Assembly (NCBI RefSeq): GCF_003339585.1
Contig: NZ_QPKF01000002.1
Span: 1 to 64,000 of the forward strand
From: Exiguobacterium sp. RIT594
GTDB lineage: Bacteria > Bacillota > Bacilli > Exiguobacteriales > Exiguobacteriaceae
DNA: 64,000 nucleotides
Direction of reading: 5' to 3'
The notes below the pieces were generated by a model. The model was given only the letters and a program-made list of their open reading frames with translations, was not told where the DNA came from and searched no databases. Positions 1-7,821 of this stretch are shown here, piece after piece (positions within the stretch are counted from its first letter, which is position 1; every line of letters starts with the position of its first letter). Position numbers and translations under genes: made by a program.

Positions 1-118
1 ATTGTTGTGACCGAAGTCACGTTGACGAAGCTTGCGCTTCATTCATTGTTTGTATCCGAAGATACGTTTTTTGCCTCATCGTTCAGTTTTCAAAGTTCGT
101 CATCGTTTGTTTTGAAAA
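1..118 (-). other. rRNA-leader-like sequence after the tRNA cluster
   Basis: Read on the minus strand this edge carries CTTTGAAAACTGAACGATGA, a string very typical of the leader before 16S rRNA (or of the 16S-23S spacer) in Bacillales. It lies directly downstream of the last tRNA of the cluster. I infer that a ribosomal RNA operon starts beyond the left edge and is co-transcribed with the tRNAs; the rRNA itself is outside the window, so this cannot be confirmed here. Confidence 0.5.
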
Positions 119-195
<77 letters not shown>

Positions 196-214
196 GTCAA
201 AAGCAAACAAAATA

Positions 215-291
215 TGGTGCACCCTGAGAGATTCGAACTCCCGACCCCTTGATTCGTAGTCAAGTACTCTATCCAGCTGAGCTAAGGGTGC
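215..291 (-). tRNA. tRNA-Arg (ACG)
   Basis: A 77-nt tRNA on the minus strand with encoded CCA. The anticodon loop reads CTACGAA, giving ACG, whose first base is normally edited to inosine so that CGU, CGC and CGA are read. This is of interest because the argS leader at 57 kb appears to use a CGC specifier. Confidence 0.95.
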
Positions 292-295
292 GATA

Positions 296-381
296 TGGTG
301 CGGTCGAGAGGACTTGAACCTCCACAGTGTTGCCACCACTAGGCCCTCAACCTAGCGCGTCTACCATTCCGCCACGACCGC
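296..381 (-). tRNA. tRNA-Leu (GAG)
   Basis: An 86-nt tRNA with a long variable arm on the minus strand, encoded CCA, and the anticodon loop TTGAGGG (GAG) closed by the stem CTAGG/CCTAG. The long variable arm and anticodon agree with leucine. Confidence 0.94.
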
Positions 382-411
382 AAATATAAAATTAGGATTT
401 AAAAAATAAAA

Positions 412-487
412 TGGTGTGTCATGCAGGATTCGAACCTGCGACCCTCTGATTAAAAGTCAGATGCTCTACCAACTGAGCTAATGACAC
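412..487 (-). tRNA. tRNA-Lys (TTT)
   Basis: A 76-nt tRNA on the minus strand, 5' GTGTCATTAGC, anticodon loop CTTTTAA (TTT), encoded CCA. Confidence 0.95.
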
Positions 488-493
488 GAAAAA

Positions 494-565
494 CTGGGCT
501 GGAAGGGATCGAACCTTCGCATGCTGGAATCAAAATCCAGTGCCTTACCACTTGGCCACAGCCCA
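494..565 (-). tRNA. tRNA-Gln (TTG)
   Basis: A 72-nt tRNA on the minus strand with anticodon loop TTTTGAT (TTG) and the G discriminator expected for glutamine. Unlike its neighbours it has no encoded CCA, so the 3' end must be added by tRNA nucleotidyltransferase. Confidence 0.94.
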
Positions 566-569
566 AAAA

Positions 570-645
570 TGGCGGTCCTGACGGGATTCGAACCCGCGAT
601 CTCCTGCGTGACAGGCAGGCATGTTAACCGCTACACCACAGGACC
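570..645 (-). tRNA. tRNA-Asp (GTC)
   Basis: A 76-nt tRNA on the minus strand, 5' GGTCCTGTGGTGT, anticodon loop CTGTCAC (GTC), G discriminator and encoded CCA. Confidence 0.95.
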
Positions 646-679
646 ACATTTTTGTGAAACTTAAGTATGAAATTAAAAA

Positions 680-755
680 TGGTGGAGGATGACGGGATCG
701 AACCGCCGACCCTCTGCTTGTAAGGCAGATGCTCTCCCAGCTGAGCTAATCCTCC
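680..755 (-). tRNA. tRNA-Val (TAC)
   Basis: A 76-nt tRNA on the minus strand, 5' GGAGGATTAGCTCAG, anticodon loop CTTACAA (TAC), encoded CCA. Confidence 0.95.
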
Positions 756-759
756 AAAA

Positions 760-834
760 TGGTGACCCGTACGGGAATCGAACCCGTGATACCGCCGTGA
801 AAGGGCGGTGTCTTAACCGCTTGACCAACGGGCC
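760..834 (-). tRNA. tRNA-Glu (TTC)
   Basis: A 75-nt tRNA on the minus strand, 5' GGCCCGTTGGTC, anticodon loop CTTTCAC (TTC), encoded CCA; the acceptor stem contains one G-U pair. Confidence 0.95.
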
Positions 835-883
835 ATTTAAAAACTGATAATTATTCTCAAGTAACAAATTCACATAAGAGATC

Positions 884-975
884 TGGCGGAGATGGAGGGA
901 TTCGAACCCTCGCACCAGTTTCCCGGCCTACACCCTTAGCAGGGGCGCCCCTTATAGCCACTTGGGTACATCTCC
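884..975 (-). tRNA. tRNA-Ser (GCT)
   Basis: A 92-nt class II tRNA on the minus strand with a long variable arm, G discriminator, encoded CCA, and anticodon GCT preceded by T33. It follows tRNA-Asn, as in Bacillus trn clusters beginning Asn-Ser-Glu-Val. Confidence 0.94.
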
Positions 976-983
976 AAAGATAA

Positions 984-1058
984 TGGCTCCGCAAGTAGGA
1001 TTTGAACCTACGACCTACCGGTTAACAGCCGGTTGCTCTACCACTGAGCTATTGCGGA
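984..1058 (-). tRNA. tRNA-Asn (GTT)
   Basis: A 75-nt tRNA on the minus strand, 5' TCCGCAATAGC, anticodon loop CTGTTAA (GTT), encoded CCA. It is the first gene of the cluster and lies about 25 nt after the predicted transcription start. Confidence 0.95.
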
Positions 1059-1087
1059 ACGTGACGTTCGTTTCAGAACACTTTTCT

Positions 1088-1116
1088 ATATTAGCAACTT
1101 TCTTTCTCTTCGTCAA
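1088..1116 (-). promoter_or_regulatory. tRNA operon promoter P2
   Basis: On the minus strand TTGACG and TAATAT are separated by exactly 17 bases. The predicted start lies about 20-25 nt before tRNA-Asn. Both promoters of this cluster share the TTGACG box, as expected for strong stable-RNA promoters. Confidence 0.75.
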
Positions 1117-1182
1117 TGCTTTTTTAAAAAAGTTTTTAGTGACGAGAAGTTGTTTAGTTGCGGTCGTTTTGACGACTTCTAT

Positions 1183-1211
1183 AATTTATCATGCTCCGAA
1201 ATGAACGTCAA
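1183..1211 (-). promoter_or_regulatory. tRNA operon promoter P1, overlapping a stop codon
   Basis: TTGACG - 17 bases - TAAATT on the minus strand. The -35 box covers the stop codon of the SprT-like gene, so the stable-RNA promoter is built into the end of the upstream reading frame. Tandem P1/P2 promoters are common for rRNA/tRNA operons. Confidence 0.55.
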
Positions 1212-1648
1212 CTACTTTTGTAAAAAATCTTTCCACGACATCGCCCGCAACGGTAACGTTCCGGATTCATTTTTCTTTTTCTTCTATATAATGTCCCGCA
1301 TTTTTCACACTCATAAAGATGATTCTTTTTTTCCGTTTCTTCCAGACGCGGACTGTAGCGCAGTCCGCCGTAACGTTGTAACCACTCTTTAAAATCCTGA
1401 TCCTGGTGCCGGTGTCCCATTCCACGCAGGTGTAAATGATAGTGGCACAGCTCATGAATGACGATTCCGCGAAAGATATTACGGTCGGCTAAATAGCTCC
1501 GATTGAAATCCAGATGATGATCCGTCAGAAAGTAACGTCCCCCGGTCGTCCGTAAGCGATCGTTAAAAAATGCAATATGTCTAAAAGGTAAAGCAAACAC
1601 GTCGAGCGAGAGTTGCTCGACGTATTGCTGCAACTCTTCGTTCGTCAT
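1208..1648 (-). CDS. ydcK: SprT-like zinc metalloprotein (YdcK family)
   Basis: A 146-residue SprT-like protein. The HELCH motif (H65, E66, H69) gives a gluzincin-type zinc site, and the C-terminus has a zinc ribbon with CxxC pairs at 114/117 and 134/137. I chose the ATG at 1648 because it overlaps the tex stop as ATGA and starts the conserved part; the frame is open upstream but lies inside tex. Its place after tex and before a tRNA cluster matches B. subtilis ydcI-ydcK-trnS. Family members outside eukaryotes are poorly characterised; a role on proteins bound to DNA is only suggested by the eukaryotic SPRTN relation. Confidence 0.88.
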   Translation of the reverse strand: MTNEELQQYVEQLSLDVFALPFRHIAFFNDRLRTTGGRYFLTDHHLDFNRSYLADRNIFRGIVIHELCHYHLHLRGMGHRHQDQDFKEWLQRYGGLRYSPRLEETEKKNHLYECEKCGTLYRRKRKMNPERYRCGRCRGKIFYKSS

Positions 1649-3765
1649 GACGGACTGACCATCGTCAGACCGATCCGTCCCCGTTCCGGTTCGACACTCG
1701 TTACCCAAACGGTTACGATATCACCGACTGCAATGACATCAAGCGGATGTTTGACCCGTTTTTTACTGAGCTTCGAGATGTGGACAAGGCCGCTCTCTTT
1801 CACGCCAATATCAACAAAAGCTCCAAAGTCGAGCACATTCCGGACTGTCCCCTGGAACTCCATTCCGACTTGAATCATATCGAGCGATAAGACATCTTGA
1901 CGCAGTAACGGTTTATCGAGTGCTTCCCGCGGATCCCGTTCCGGACGTTGCAAAGCTTCGATGATATCACGTAATGTCGGTTCACCGACTTCAAGCAATT
2001 GAGCTGTTTCGGGTACGGATAATTCTCCGAGTCGGGTCCGTAAGTTTTCCGTTCCTACGCTCTGCAACGGCAAATCCAGTTGCTTAAACAAAGATTCAAC
2101 GGTTTTATACTGTTCCGGGTGAATCGGTGTCCGATCAAGCGGATGACTGCCTTCCGGTATACGCAAGAAGCCGGCTGCCTGTTCATATGCTTTCGCTCCT
2201 AAACGCGGGACTTTCAACAATTCCTTCCGGGATGCAAAAGCACCCAGTTCCGAGCGGCGTTCGACAATCTTTTTAGCTGTTGCCTTCGTAATCCCGGCGA
2301 CGTAACCGAGCAACGACTCCGAAGCCGTATTGACGTCGACACCGACCTGGTTAACGACCGTCTCGACAACAAAGTCGAGTGTTTCTTTCAACTTCGTCTG
2401 CGTGACATCGTGTTGGTACTGTCCGACACCAACGGATTGCGGGTCCACTTTGACGAGCTCCGCCAACGGATCCTGCAAACGTCGTGCGATCGAGATGGCG
2501 GACCGTTGCTCGACCTGTAGATCCGGAAACTCGGTGCGGGCAATTTCTGACGCCGAATAGATACTTGCCCCTGCCTCATCGACAATCGTAAAGGCAATTT
2601 GATCATGTCCTTTAATCCAGTCAGCGACGAAGGATTCGGTCTCGCGGGAAGCCGTCCCGTTTCCGATCGCAATCAATTCGATTCCGTACCGGTTCACGAG
2701 TTTCGTCAAGACTTGACGTGCCTCCTGTGCTTTTTGTTCCGACATCGTGAGATAGACGACACCCACTTCCTTCACTTCTCCCGTCGGATCAATCACTGCC
2801 CACTTACATCCGGTCCGGTATGCAGGATCCAGTCCTAACATCACTTTCCCTTTCATCGGTGGTTGCATATAGAGTTGTCGTAAGTTTTTTCCGAACACTT
2901 CAATTGCCTGGTTTTCCGCTTTATCGGTCAACTCATTCCGAAGTTCCCGCTCGATTGCCGGGAAAACCGATTTTTTATACCCCGTCTGGACGGCTTCTTC
3001 GACCAACTGACGTTTTTGTTCTGCCAATCGGCTGAACGGTCGCAACAAGTACGGTAATACATGTTGTTCATCGAGGACGATTTTGACGGAAACGATTTTT
3101 AACGCCTCGGCACGATTAATCGCCAAAATTCGGTGTGGCACGATTTGCCGGATCCGTTCACTGTACTCATAGTACTGGGCAAAGACACGTTTTTCGTCGA
3201 CTGCGTCCTTTTTTAGTTTCGTGACGATATCTGCAAACCGGTAAGTTGTCTTCCGGATATATTCGCGGACACTCGCCTGCTCGCCCCATTCTTCTGCGAT
3301 GATCGCTTGTGCCCCGGCAATTGCCTCACCTTCCGGATGCGCCGCTACATATTGATTAAATTGCTCCTCATCGTATGCTTTCGGCGAACGTAAAAAGTCG
3401 GCAAATGGACTTAATCCTGCTTCACGGGCAATTTCCGCTTTTGTTCTCCGCTTCGGACGAAACGGTAAGTATAAGTCTTCAATTTGTTGTAACGTCGTCG
3501 CTCCCATCAAACTTTGTTGTAACTCAGACGTCAAGACACCCTGATCTTCAATTTTCCGCAGGACATCTTCTCGTTTCGTTTCCAGTTGTGTGATGCTTTT
3601 ATGGCGATCGAGGATTGCTTTGATTTCGACCTCATCGAGTTCACCGGTTTGTTCTTTACGGTATCTGGCGATAAACGGAATCGTTCCTCCGTCTTCCGTC
3701 AATTGTAAAACGGCTTTCACTTGGGCTGGTCTGATGTTCAATTCTGTTGCGATTCTCTTCTCCAT
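1645..3765 (-). CDS. tex: Tex, S1-domain RNA-binding transcription accessory protein
   Basis: A 706-residue protein of full family length. It has an N-terminal helical Tex region, a central YqgF/RNase-H-like fold (around residues 320-450), helix-hairpin-helix segments with a 'GITKATAKKIVERR' string, and a C-terminal S1 domain (about 640-706). Tex proteins bind nucleic acid and affect transcription and gene expression, with a Spt6 relation. The start at 3765 is preferred over the GTG at 3774 because that GTG lies within the ribosome binding site AGAGGTGAGG. Downstream SprT-like gene overlaps by four bases. Confidence 0.93.
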   Translation of the reverse strand: MEKRIATELNIRPAQVKAVLQLTEDGGTIPFIARYRKEQTGELDEVEIKAILDRHKSITQLETKREDVLRKIEDQGVLTSELQQSLMGATTLQQIEDLYLPFRPKRRTKAEIAREAGLSPFADFLRSPKAYDEEQFNQYVAAHPEGEAIAGAQAIIAEEWGEQASVREYIRKTTYRFADIVTKLKKDAVDEKRVFAQYYEYSERIRQIVPHRILAINRAEALKIVSVKIVLDEQHVLPYLLRPFSRLAEQKRQLVEEAVQTGYKKSVFPAIERELRNELTDKAENQAIEVFGKNLRQLYMQPPMKGKVMLGLDPAYRTGCKWAVIDPTGEVKEVGVVYLTMSEQKAQEARQVLTKLVNRYGIELIAIGNGTASRETESFVADWIKGHDQIAFTIVDEAGASIYSASEIARTEFPDLQVEQRSAISIARRLQDPLAELVKVDPQSVGVGQYQHDVTQTKLKETLDFVVETVVNQVGVDVNTASESLLGYVAGITKATAKKIVERRSELGAFASRKELLKVPRLGAKAYEQAAGFLRIPEGSHPLDRTPIHPEQYKTVESLFKQLDLPLQSVGTENLRTRLGELSVPETAQLLEVGEPTLRDIIEALQRPERDPREALDKPLLRQDVLSLDMIQVGMEFQGTVRNVLDFGAFVDIGVKESGLVHISKLSKKRVKHPLDVIAVGDIVTVWVTSVEPERGRIGLTMVSPS

Positions 3766-3832
3766 TTTCCTCACCTCTCTGTCATTATACCGAAGAATCG
3801 ATGGGACACAAAAAAAGACCGATGCTTCCGCA

Positions 3833-4630
3833 TCAGTCTTTTGAAAATACTTCGTTTGGTTCTACTTTGATGGCTTCCCGTAATTTTTGCAACGCACGAC
3901 GCTGAAGACGCGACACATGCATTTGCGAAATTCCAAGGAGCTCTCCGGTTTCTTTTTGACTCATGTTCCGGTAATACGCACATTCTAAAATCGAGCGTTC
4001 CCGGTCCGTCAAAACAGCAAACGCTTTTTCAAGAATCAGCTTTTGATCCACCGAATCATATCCGTTTTCCTGGTTGCCGACGAGGTCAAGTAATGTCACC
4101 GTACTGCCTTCTTGATCCGCTTCAATCGAGCTGTCGACGGACAAGGCTTGATAACTTTTACCCATCTCAAGTGTCTCGAGGACTTCCTCTTCCGATACTT
4201 CCAACCGAGCTGCTATTTCATCGATTCGCGGTGAACGTTGCAATTCTGTCGTCAGTTCTTCGACGGCTTTCTTGATTTTCGGTCCCAGTTCCTTGATACG
4301 ACGCGGCACGTGAACGCTCCATGTCTTATCCCGGATAAACCGTTTGATCTCACCAATGATGGTCGGAACGGCAAAGGATTCGAAACTACGACCGAACTCT
4401 TTATCAAAACGACGAAGCGCGGCAAGCAGACCAATCATTCCGACTTGGACGAGATCATCATGAATCGGACGGCCACGTGAGAACTTACGGGCAAGCGCCT
4501 CAACGAGATCGGAATACCGGGCAAGTAAAGCAGCATGAACTTCTTCATCTTGATCATCTTGTTGGTACAGGTCAATTAGACGAAGGACTTCATCGTCACT
4601 GTGATGGCGTTGTTGAGACTTTGCTGGCAC
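3833..4630 (-). CDS. sigB: General stress sigma factor SigB
   Basis: A 265-residue sigma-70 group 3 factor with regions 2 to 4. Near-identical blocks to B. subtilis SigB are seen, such as 'FAVPTIIGEIKRF', 'VHVPRRIKELGP' and 'SQKETGELLGISQMHVSRL'. I place the start at the GTG at 4630, not the ATG at 4645, because AGGTGGG then falls 5-7 nt before it; the gene overlaps rsbW by about 35 nt. It is the last gene of the rsbV-rsbW-sigB unit. The last residues differ from other SigB proteins as is usual for this family. Confidence 0.95.
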   Translation of the reverse strand: MPAKSQQRHHSDDEVLRLIDLYQQDDQDEEVHAALLARYSDLVEALARKFSRGRPIHDDLVQVGMIGLLAALRRFDKEFGRSFESFAVPTIIGEIKRFIRDKTWSVHVPRRIKELGPKIKKAVEELTTELQRSPRIDEIAARLEVSEEEVLETLEMGKSYQALSVDSSIEADQEGSTVTLLDLVGNQENGYDSVDQKLILEKAFAVLTDRERSILECAYYRNMSQKETGELLGISQMHVSRLQRRALQKLREAIKVEPNEVFSKD

Positions 4631-5078
4631 TTTGACCCACCTCATCTCTATTCATATATTTTGTCATATGGACAGTGACGCCGTTTGCTTTCTCGATCGT
4701 GACTTGATCCATGAGTGCTTCGATCATTAAGATCCCTAGTCCCCCCTCGTGCAGAGAGTCTAAATCATGCGATTCCGTGATTGGTTCACTTTGACGCTTC
4801 ACGCTGTCTTTATCGAACGTTACCCCATTGTCTTTAACAATAATTTCAAGACGATCATCCGGGTAAACGTTACACGTTAAAGCCATCGATCCGTCTTGTT
4901 CTCCTTCATACGCATGCTGGACGGCATTCGCACATGCTTCCGAAACAGCGATTTTGATGTCTTCGATATCGTCGTATGTGTAACCCATCCGATTCGCAAC
5001 ACCTGAAACTGTTAATCGGGCAATCGCAACATATTCCGGTTTTGCCGGAAGTGTCATTTCAAGTTGTTCGTTCTTCAT
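4596..5078 (-). CDS. rsbW: RsbW anti-sigma-B factor, serine kinase
   Basis: A 160-residue GHKL-type kinase. The N box (EACANAVQHAY), G1 box (DNG) and G2 box (EGGLGILMI) are present. RsbW binds SigB to keep it inactive and phosphorylates RsbV; partner switching frees SigB. The start ATG at 5078 overlaps the rsbV stop as ATGA, so translation is coupled. Confidence 0.95.
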   Translation of the reverse strand: MKNEQLEMTLPAKPEYVAIARLTVSGVANRMGYTYDDIEDIKIAVSEACANAVQHAYEGEQDGSMALTCNVYPDDRLEIIVKDNGVTFDKDSVKRQSEPITESHDLDSLHEGGLGILMIEALMDQVTIEKANGVTVHMTKYMNRDEVGQSASKVSTTPSQ

Positions 5079-5401
5079 TGTGTTCCACCTCGTACACCAC
5101 TATCGATTGTAATGATGCTTGAAAGACCTGTGATTTCGAACAAACGGCGGATGCGTTCAGAAACACCGACAAGTGTAAATGATGTGCCGTTTTTCTTTGA
5201 TGCTTTAAGCGCTCCGACAAATACGCCAAGACCTGTTGAATCCATATAATGAATTTCATCTAAATGTACAACGACATCGTTTGTTTCGACTGCCGGTACA
5301 AGTTCCTGACGAAGTTTCGGTGCTGTATACGTATCAATCTCTCCTGCGATATAGAGATGCGTCTGACCATCTAATTGTTCTGTTTTGATTGTTAAATCCA
5401 T
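5075..5401 (-). CDS. rsbV: RsbV anti-anti-sigma factor
   Basis: A 108-residue STAS-domain protein. The phosphorylatable serine is S55 in 'MDSTGLG', matching Ser56 of B. subtilis RsbV. Dephosphorylated RsbV binds RsbW and releases SigB. An AGGAGGA sits just before the ATG at 5401; the upstream TTG at 5419 lies in front of that site and is rejected. No rsbU-type phosphatase or stressosome gene is present in this window next to it. Confidence 0.95.
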   Translation of the reverse strand: MDLTIKTEQLDGQTHLYIAGEIDTYTAPKLRQELVPAVETNDVVVHLDEIHYMDSTGLGVFVGALKASKKNGTSFTLVGVSERIRRLFEITGLSSIITIDSGVRGGTQ

Positions 5402-5504
5402 CTTCAAGTTCCTCCTCAAGGAAAATCTGCTATGTGTTCTCTCTATCTATTTGGTTTAAATAGTATGGGATGACCCTTCTTAAAGAAAAGGTCACTCTGA
5501 TATA

Positions 5505-5530
5505 ATTCCCGCATTTGAACATCTTTAAAC
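5505..5530 (-). promoter_or_regulatory. SigB-type promoter of rsbV-rsbW-sigB
   Basis: On the minus strand GTTTAA - 14 bases - GGGAAT, a close match to the B. subtilis SigB consensus (GTTTAA, 12-15, GGGTAT). It lies about 100 nt before rsbV and gives positive autoregulation, as in B. subtilis and Listeria. Confidence 0.85.
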
Positions 5531-5603
5531 CAAAATTTAAAAAAATGTTCAAAAAAAGTCGTATACAGACGTATCGACTCTTCTCGCTGTTATATGTAAG
5601 TGC

Positions 5604-5954
5604 CTAGAAATCAATCAAGCCTAGGCTGATCGCGACGGCACTATTTACTTTCATCATCGTGTCAGGATCTAGGTGCGTGACTTTATCCGTTAGACGGCGT
5701 TTGTCGATTGTACGGACCTGCTCAAGTAGGATGACCGAATCACGTTCTAATCCGTGTCGCTCTCGATATACTTCCACATGGGTCGGTAGTTTGGCTTTGT
5801 CGATCTGTGCCGTGATCGCAGCCACGATTACAGTTGGGCTGAATCGGTTACCAATATCATTTTGTAGGACAAGGACAGGACGAACGCCTCCTTGTTCCGA
5901 TCCGACCACAGGTGACAAATTTGCATAAAACACGTCGCCACGTTTGACTATCAA
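5604..5954 (-). CDS. ndoA: Endoribonuclease toxin EndoA/MazF
   Basis: A 116-residue PemK/MazF-family RNase, the same length as B. subtilis EndoA. The catalytic residues R25 (GGVRPVLV) and T48 (AAITAQ) are at the same positions. It cleaves mRNA at short specific sequences (UACAU in B. subtilis; the specificity here is unknown). It follows its antitoxin gene by three nucleotides. In B. subtilis and Staphylococcus this pair also lies just upstream of the sigB locus. Confidence 0.95.
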   Translation of the reverse strand: MIVKRGDVFYANLSPVVGSEQGGVRPVLVLQNDIGNRFSPTVIVAAITAQIDKAKLPTHVEVYRERHGLERDSVILLEQVRTIDKRRLTDKVTHLDPDTMMKVNSAVAISLGLIDF

Positions 5955-5957
5955 AGC

Positions 5958-6182
5958 TTACACCCCGCTTACTTGACGTAGGAGCGAGAACTCCGCCTCC
6001 GTTTCAATCTGGAACATTTCGCCAACGATTGATAAATTGATCGCTGCCATTTCTTCGTAACCACGTTTCAATTCCTCACGTAGCTGACGCTTGCGTTCTT
6101 CGGTCGTATGGTTCGACTTCATCCCAATCGTCTCCTTCGCTACATTTCGTTCAACAAATTGCTTTTCCCGTTGTTGGACCAA
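5958..6182 (-). CDS. ndoAI: MazE/EndoAI-type antitoxin, short form
   Basis: A 74-residue antitoxin. The C-terminal toxin-binding part matches EndoAI (KRGYEEMAAINLSI and the final LRQVSG). The ribbon-helix-helix start of B. subtilis EndoAI (93 residues), with its DNA-binding beta strand, is not present in this frame. I chose the TTG at 6182 because GGAGGTG lies 9 nt before it and a stop closes the frame 10 codons further up. Staphylococcal MazE (about 56 residues) is also short, so a functional protein without DNA binding is likely. Confidence 0.85.
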   Translation of the reverse strand: MVQQREKQFVERNVAKETIGMKSNHTTEERKRQLREELKRGYEEMAAINLSIVGEMFQIETEAEFSLLRQVSGV

Positions 6183-6237
6183 GATAATGGCACCTCCAGA
6201 TTCACTGAAACCTTAACGAACGACTCACTTCCACTTC

Positions 6238-6266
6238 AATATATCAGTCAAATTCAGAAAATACAA
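6238..6266 (-). promoter_or_regulatory. Likely SigA promoter of the ndoAI-ndoA pair
   Basis: TTGTAT - 17 bases - TATATT on the minus strand, about 50 nt before the antitoxin start, in the 139-nt gap after alr. It implies that toxin and antitoxin need not depend on read-through from alr. Confidence 0.55.
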
Positions 6267-6321
6267 TCAAAATTCAAACAAATAACATTTTTTTACCATC
6301 ATATTGATGTCTTTTCAAAAA

Positions 6322-7395
6322 TCAGATGCGCGGGACTCGCTTCGAAAACTGGCAGAGCACTTCGTAGTTGATCGTCCCTAACCAGTGAGCCGCTTCATCA
6401 ATCGGTACCCCTTGCCCGATCAATGTGACTTCTGTTCCGATTGGATAATTGCGCGGTAAGCGGATCATCAACCGGTCCATACAGACCCGTCCGACGATTT
6501 CACACGGGTAGCCGTCGACAAGCAACGAATATCCCTGGAATTTACGGGACCAGCCATCGGCGTATCCGATTGGCACCGTTCCGATCCATTCATCCGTCGG
6601 AGCCGTATACGTCGCGCCGTAGCTGATCGTCTGACCGGGTTCGACACACTTCACCTGCATCAAACGGCTTTTTAATGAGAAAGCCGGCTTTAAAAAATCG
6701 TAGAAGGGAATCATTTCATCCGACGGCATCGCCCCATACAACGCAATCCCGATCCGGACGACATTAAACGGATCCTGTCCGATTAAACGGATGGCGCCGG
6801 CCGAGTTGGCCGCATGGATGTACCGAATACCCGGCACACGTTCGACGAAACGCAGGAAAACAGTCTGTTGTTGGTCAAACAATCGGCTGTTCAATTCATC
6901 AGCCGTCGCGAAATGCGTATAGATGCCTTCGAGCTCCATCACGTCCGAGTCCAGCTCTTTTAAAACAGCATCCAGCTCGTCCAGTGTCTGGAGTCCGAGC
7001 CGCCCCATTCCGCTGTCGACTTTAATATGGAGCCGTAAATGATCAACATCCGTTAAATGTTGTTTCGCTTCCCGCAACCAGTCTGCTGAAAAAACAGGAA
7101 CGGCAACATCATAGTTCGAAGCGATCGGTGCATGTTCCGGCAAAAGCGTTTCGAGCATTAAAATCGGCGCCCGAATCCCGGCTTCCCGTAATTCGATTGC
7201 TTCTTCAAGCAAAGCGACGGCCAGTAAATCTGCCCCGTTTGCCAAAGCAATTTCCGCGACCTTCACGGCACCATGCCCGTATCCATCCGCCTTTACGACG
7301 GCCATCATCGTTTGATGACCGATCCTGGCCTTGATTTCACGTACATTGTGGGCGATTGCGTCGCGATCAATTTCTATCCAAGTTGGTCGATACAT
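6322..7395 (-). CDS. alr: Alanine racemase
   Basis: A 357-residue PLP enzyme interconverting L- and D-alanine for peptidoglycan. The PLP lysine is K35 in VVKADGYGHG, and the second catalytic tyrosine is in 'ISYGATYTAP'. It is slightly shorter than the usual 370-390, but both the TIM barrel and the C-terminal beta domain are complete. It overlaps acpS by about 29 nt, and AGAGGAG precedes its ATG, so the two are co-transcribed. Confidence 0.95.
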   Translation of the reverse strand: MYRPTWIEIDRDAIAHNVREIKARIGHQTMMAVVKADGYGHGAVKVAEIALANGADLLAVALLEEAIELREAGIRAPILMLETLLPEHAPIASNYDVAVPVFSADWLREAKQHLTDVDHLRLHIKVDSGMGRLGLQTLDELDAVLKELDSDVMELEGIYTHFATADELNSRLFDQQQTVFLRFVERVPGIRYIHAANSAGAIRLIGQDPFNVVRIGIALYGAMPSDEMIPFYDFLKPAFSLKSRLMQVKCVEPGQTISYGATYTAPTDEWIGTVPIGYADGWSRKFQGYSLLVDGYPCEIVGRVCMDRLMIRLPRNYPIGTEVTLIGQGVPIDEAAHWLGTINYEVLCQFSKRVPRI

Positions 7396-7753
7396 CTGAA
7401 CTCCTCTTTTCTAATAAGACTTGTGCAGCCGCATAATGATCGGAATGGGTAATGGAAAGATGAATCGTCCCCTCGAACGGACCCGTCATGACCGGGCGTC
7501 CCGATGCTTCATTCAACACTTCGAGATCGAGCCAGGAGACTTCGGAACCGATGCCGGTTCCAACCGCTTTGACGAACGCTTCCTTGGCGGCGAACCGTCC
7601 TGCGAGATATTCAAGCTTTCGCCCGTCGGACAACGTATGAAACCGCTTTTGTTCTTCTGCTGTCAAAATCCGTTTAACGATACGCGGTTGACGCTCGAGC
7701 GTCTGCCGGATTTGTTCCAGTTCTACGAGATCGAGTCCTATTCCGAAAATCAT
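7367..7753 (-). CDS. acpS: Holo-[acyl-carrier-protein] synthase
   Basis: A 128-residue phosphopantetheinyl transferase of AcpS length. The metal and CoA ligands D8 (GIGLDLVE) and E58 (GRFAAKEAF) are present. It transfers 4'-phosphopantetheine from CoA to apo-ACP. The ATG at 7753 is preceded by GGAGGCG; an in-frame ATG 13 codons upstream has no such site. It is the first gene of the acpS-alr unit, as in B. subtilis. Confidence 0.95.
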   Translation of the reverse strand: MIFGIGLDLVELEQIRQTLERQPRIVKRILTAEEQKRFHTLSDGRKLEYLAGRFAAKEAFVKAVGTGIGSEVSWLDLEVLNEASGRPVMTGPFEGTIHLSITHSDHYAAAQVLLEKRSSDVSTNLDRN

Positions 7754-7821
7754 TCCTGACGCCTCCACAGTTCTATTCTTCGCCATCTTCATATAGAATG
7801 AAGAGGAAGCGAGGTGTTGTC

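Noticed and set aside
1613-3593. Several plus-strand open frames opposite tex
   Set aside because: They are shadows of the conserved tex frame, without ribosome sites or family resemblance.
5471-5492. Imperfect inverted repeat GACCCTTCTT/AGAAAAGGTC in the rsbV leader as a terminator
   Set aside because: Three mismatches and no T-run on the minus strand; it may affect the leader fold but is not a convincing terminator.
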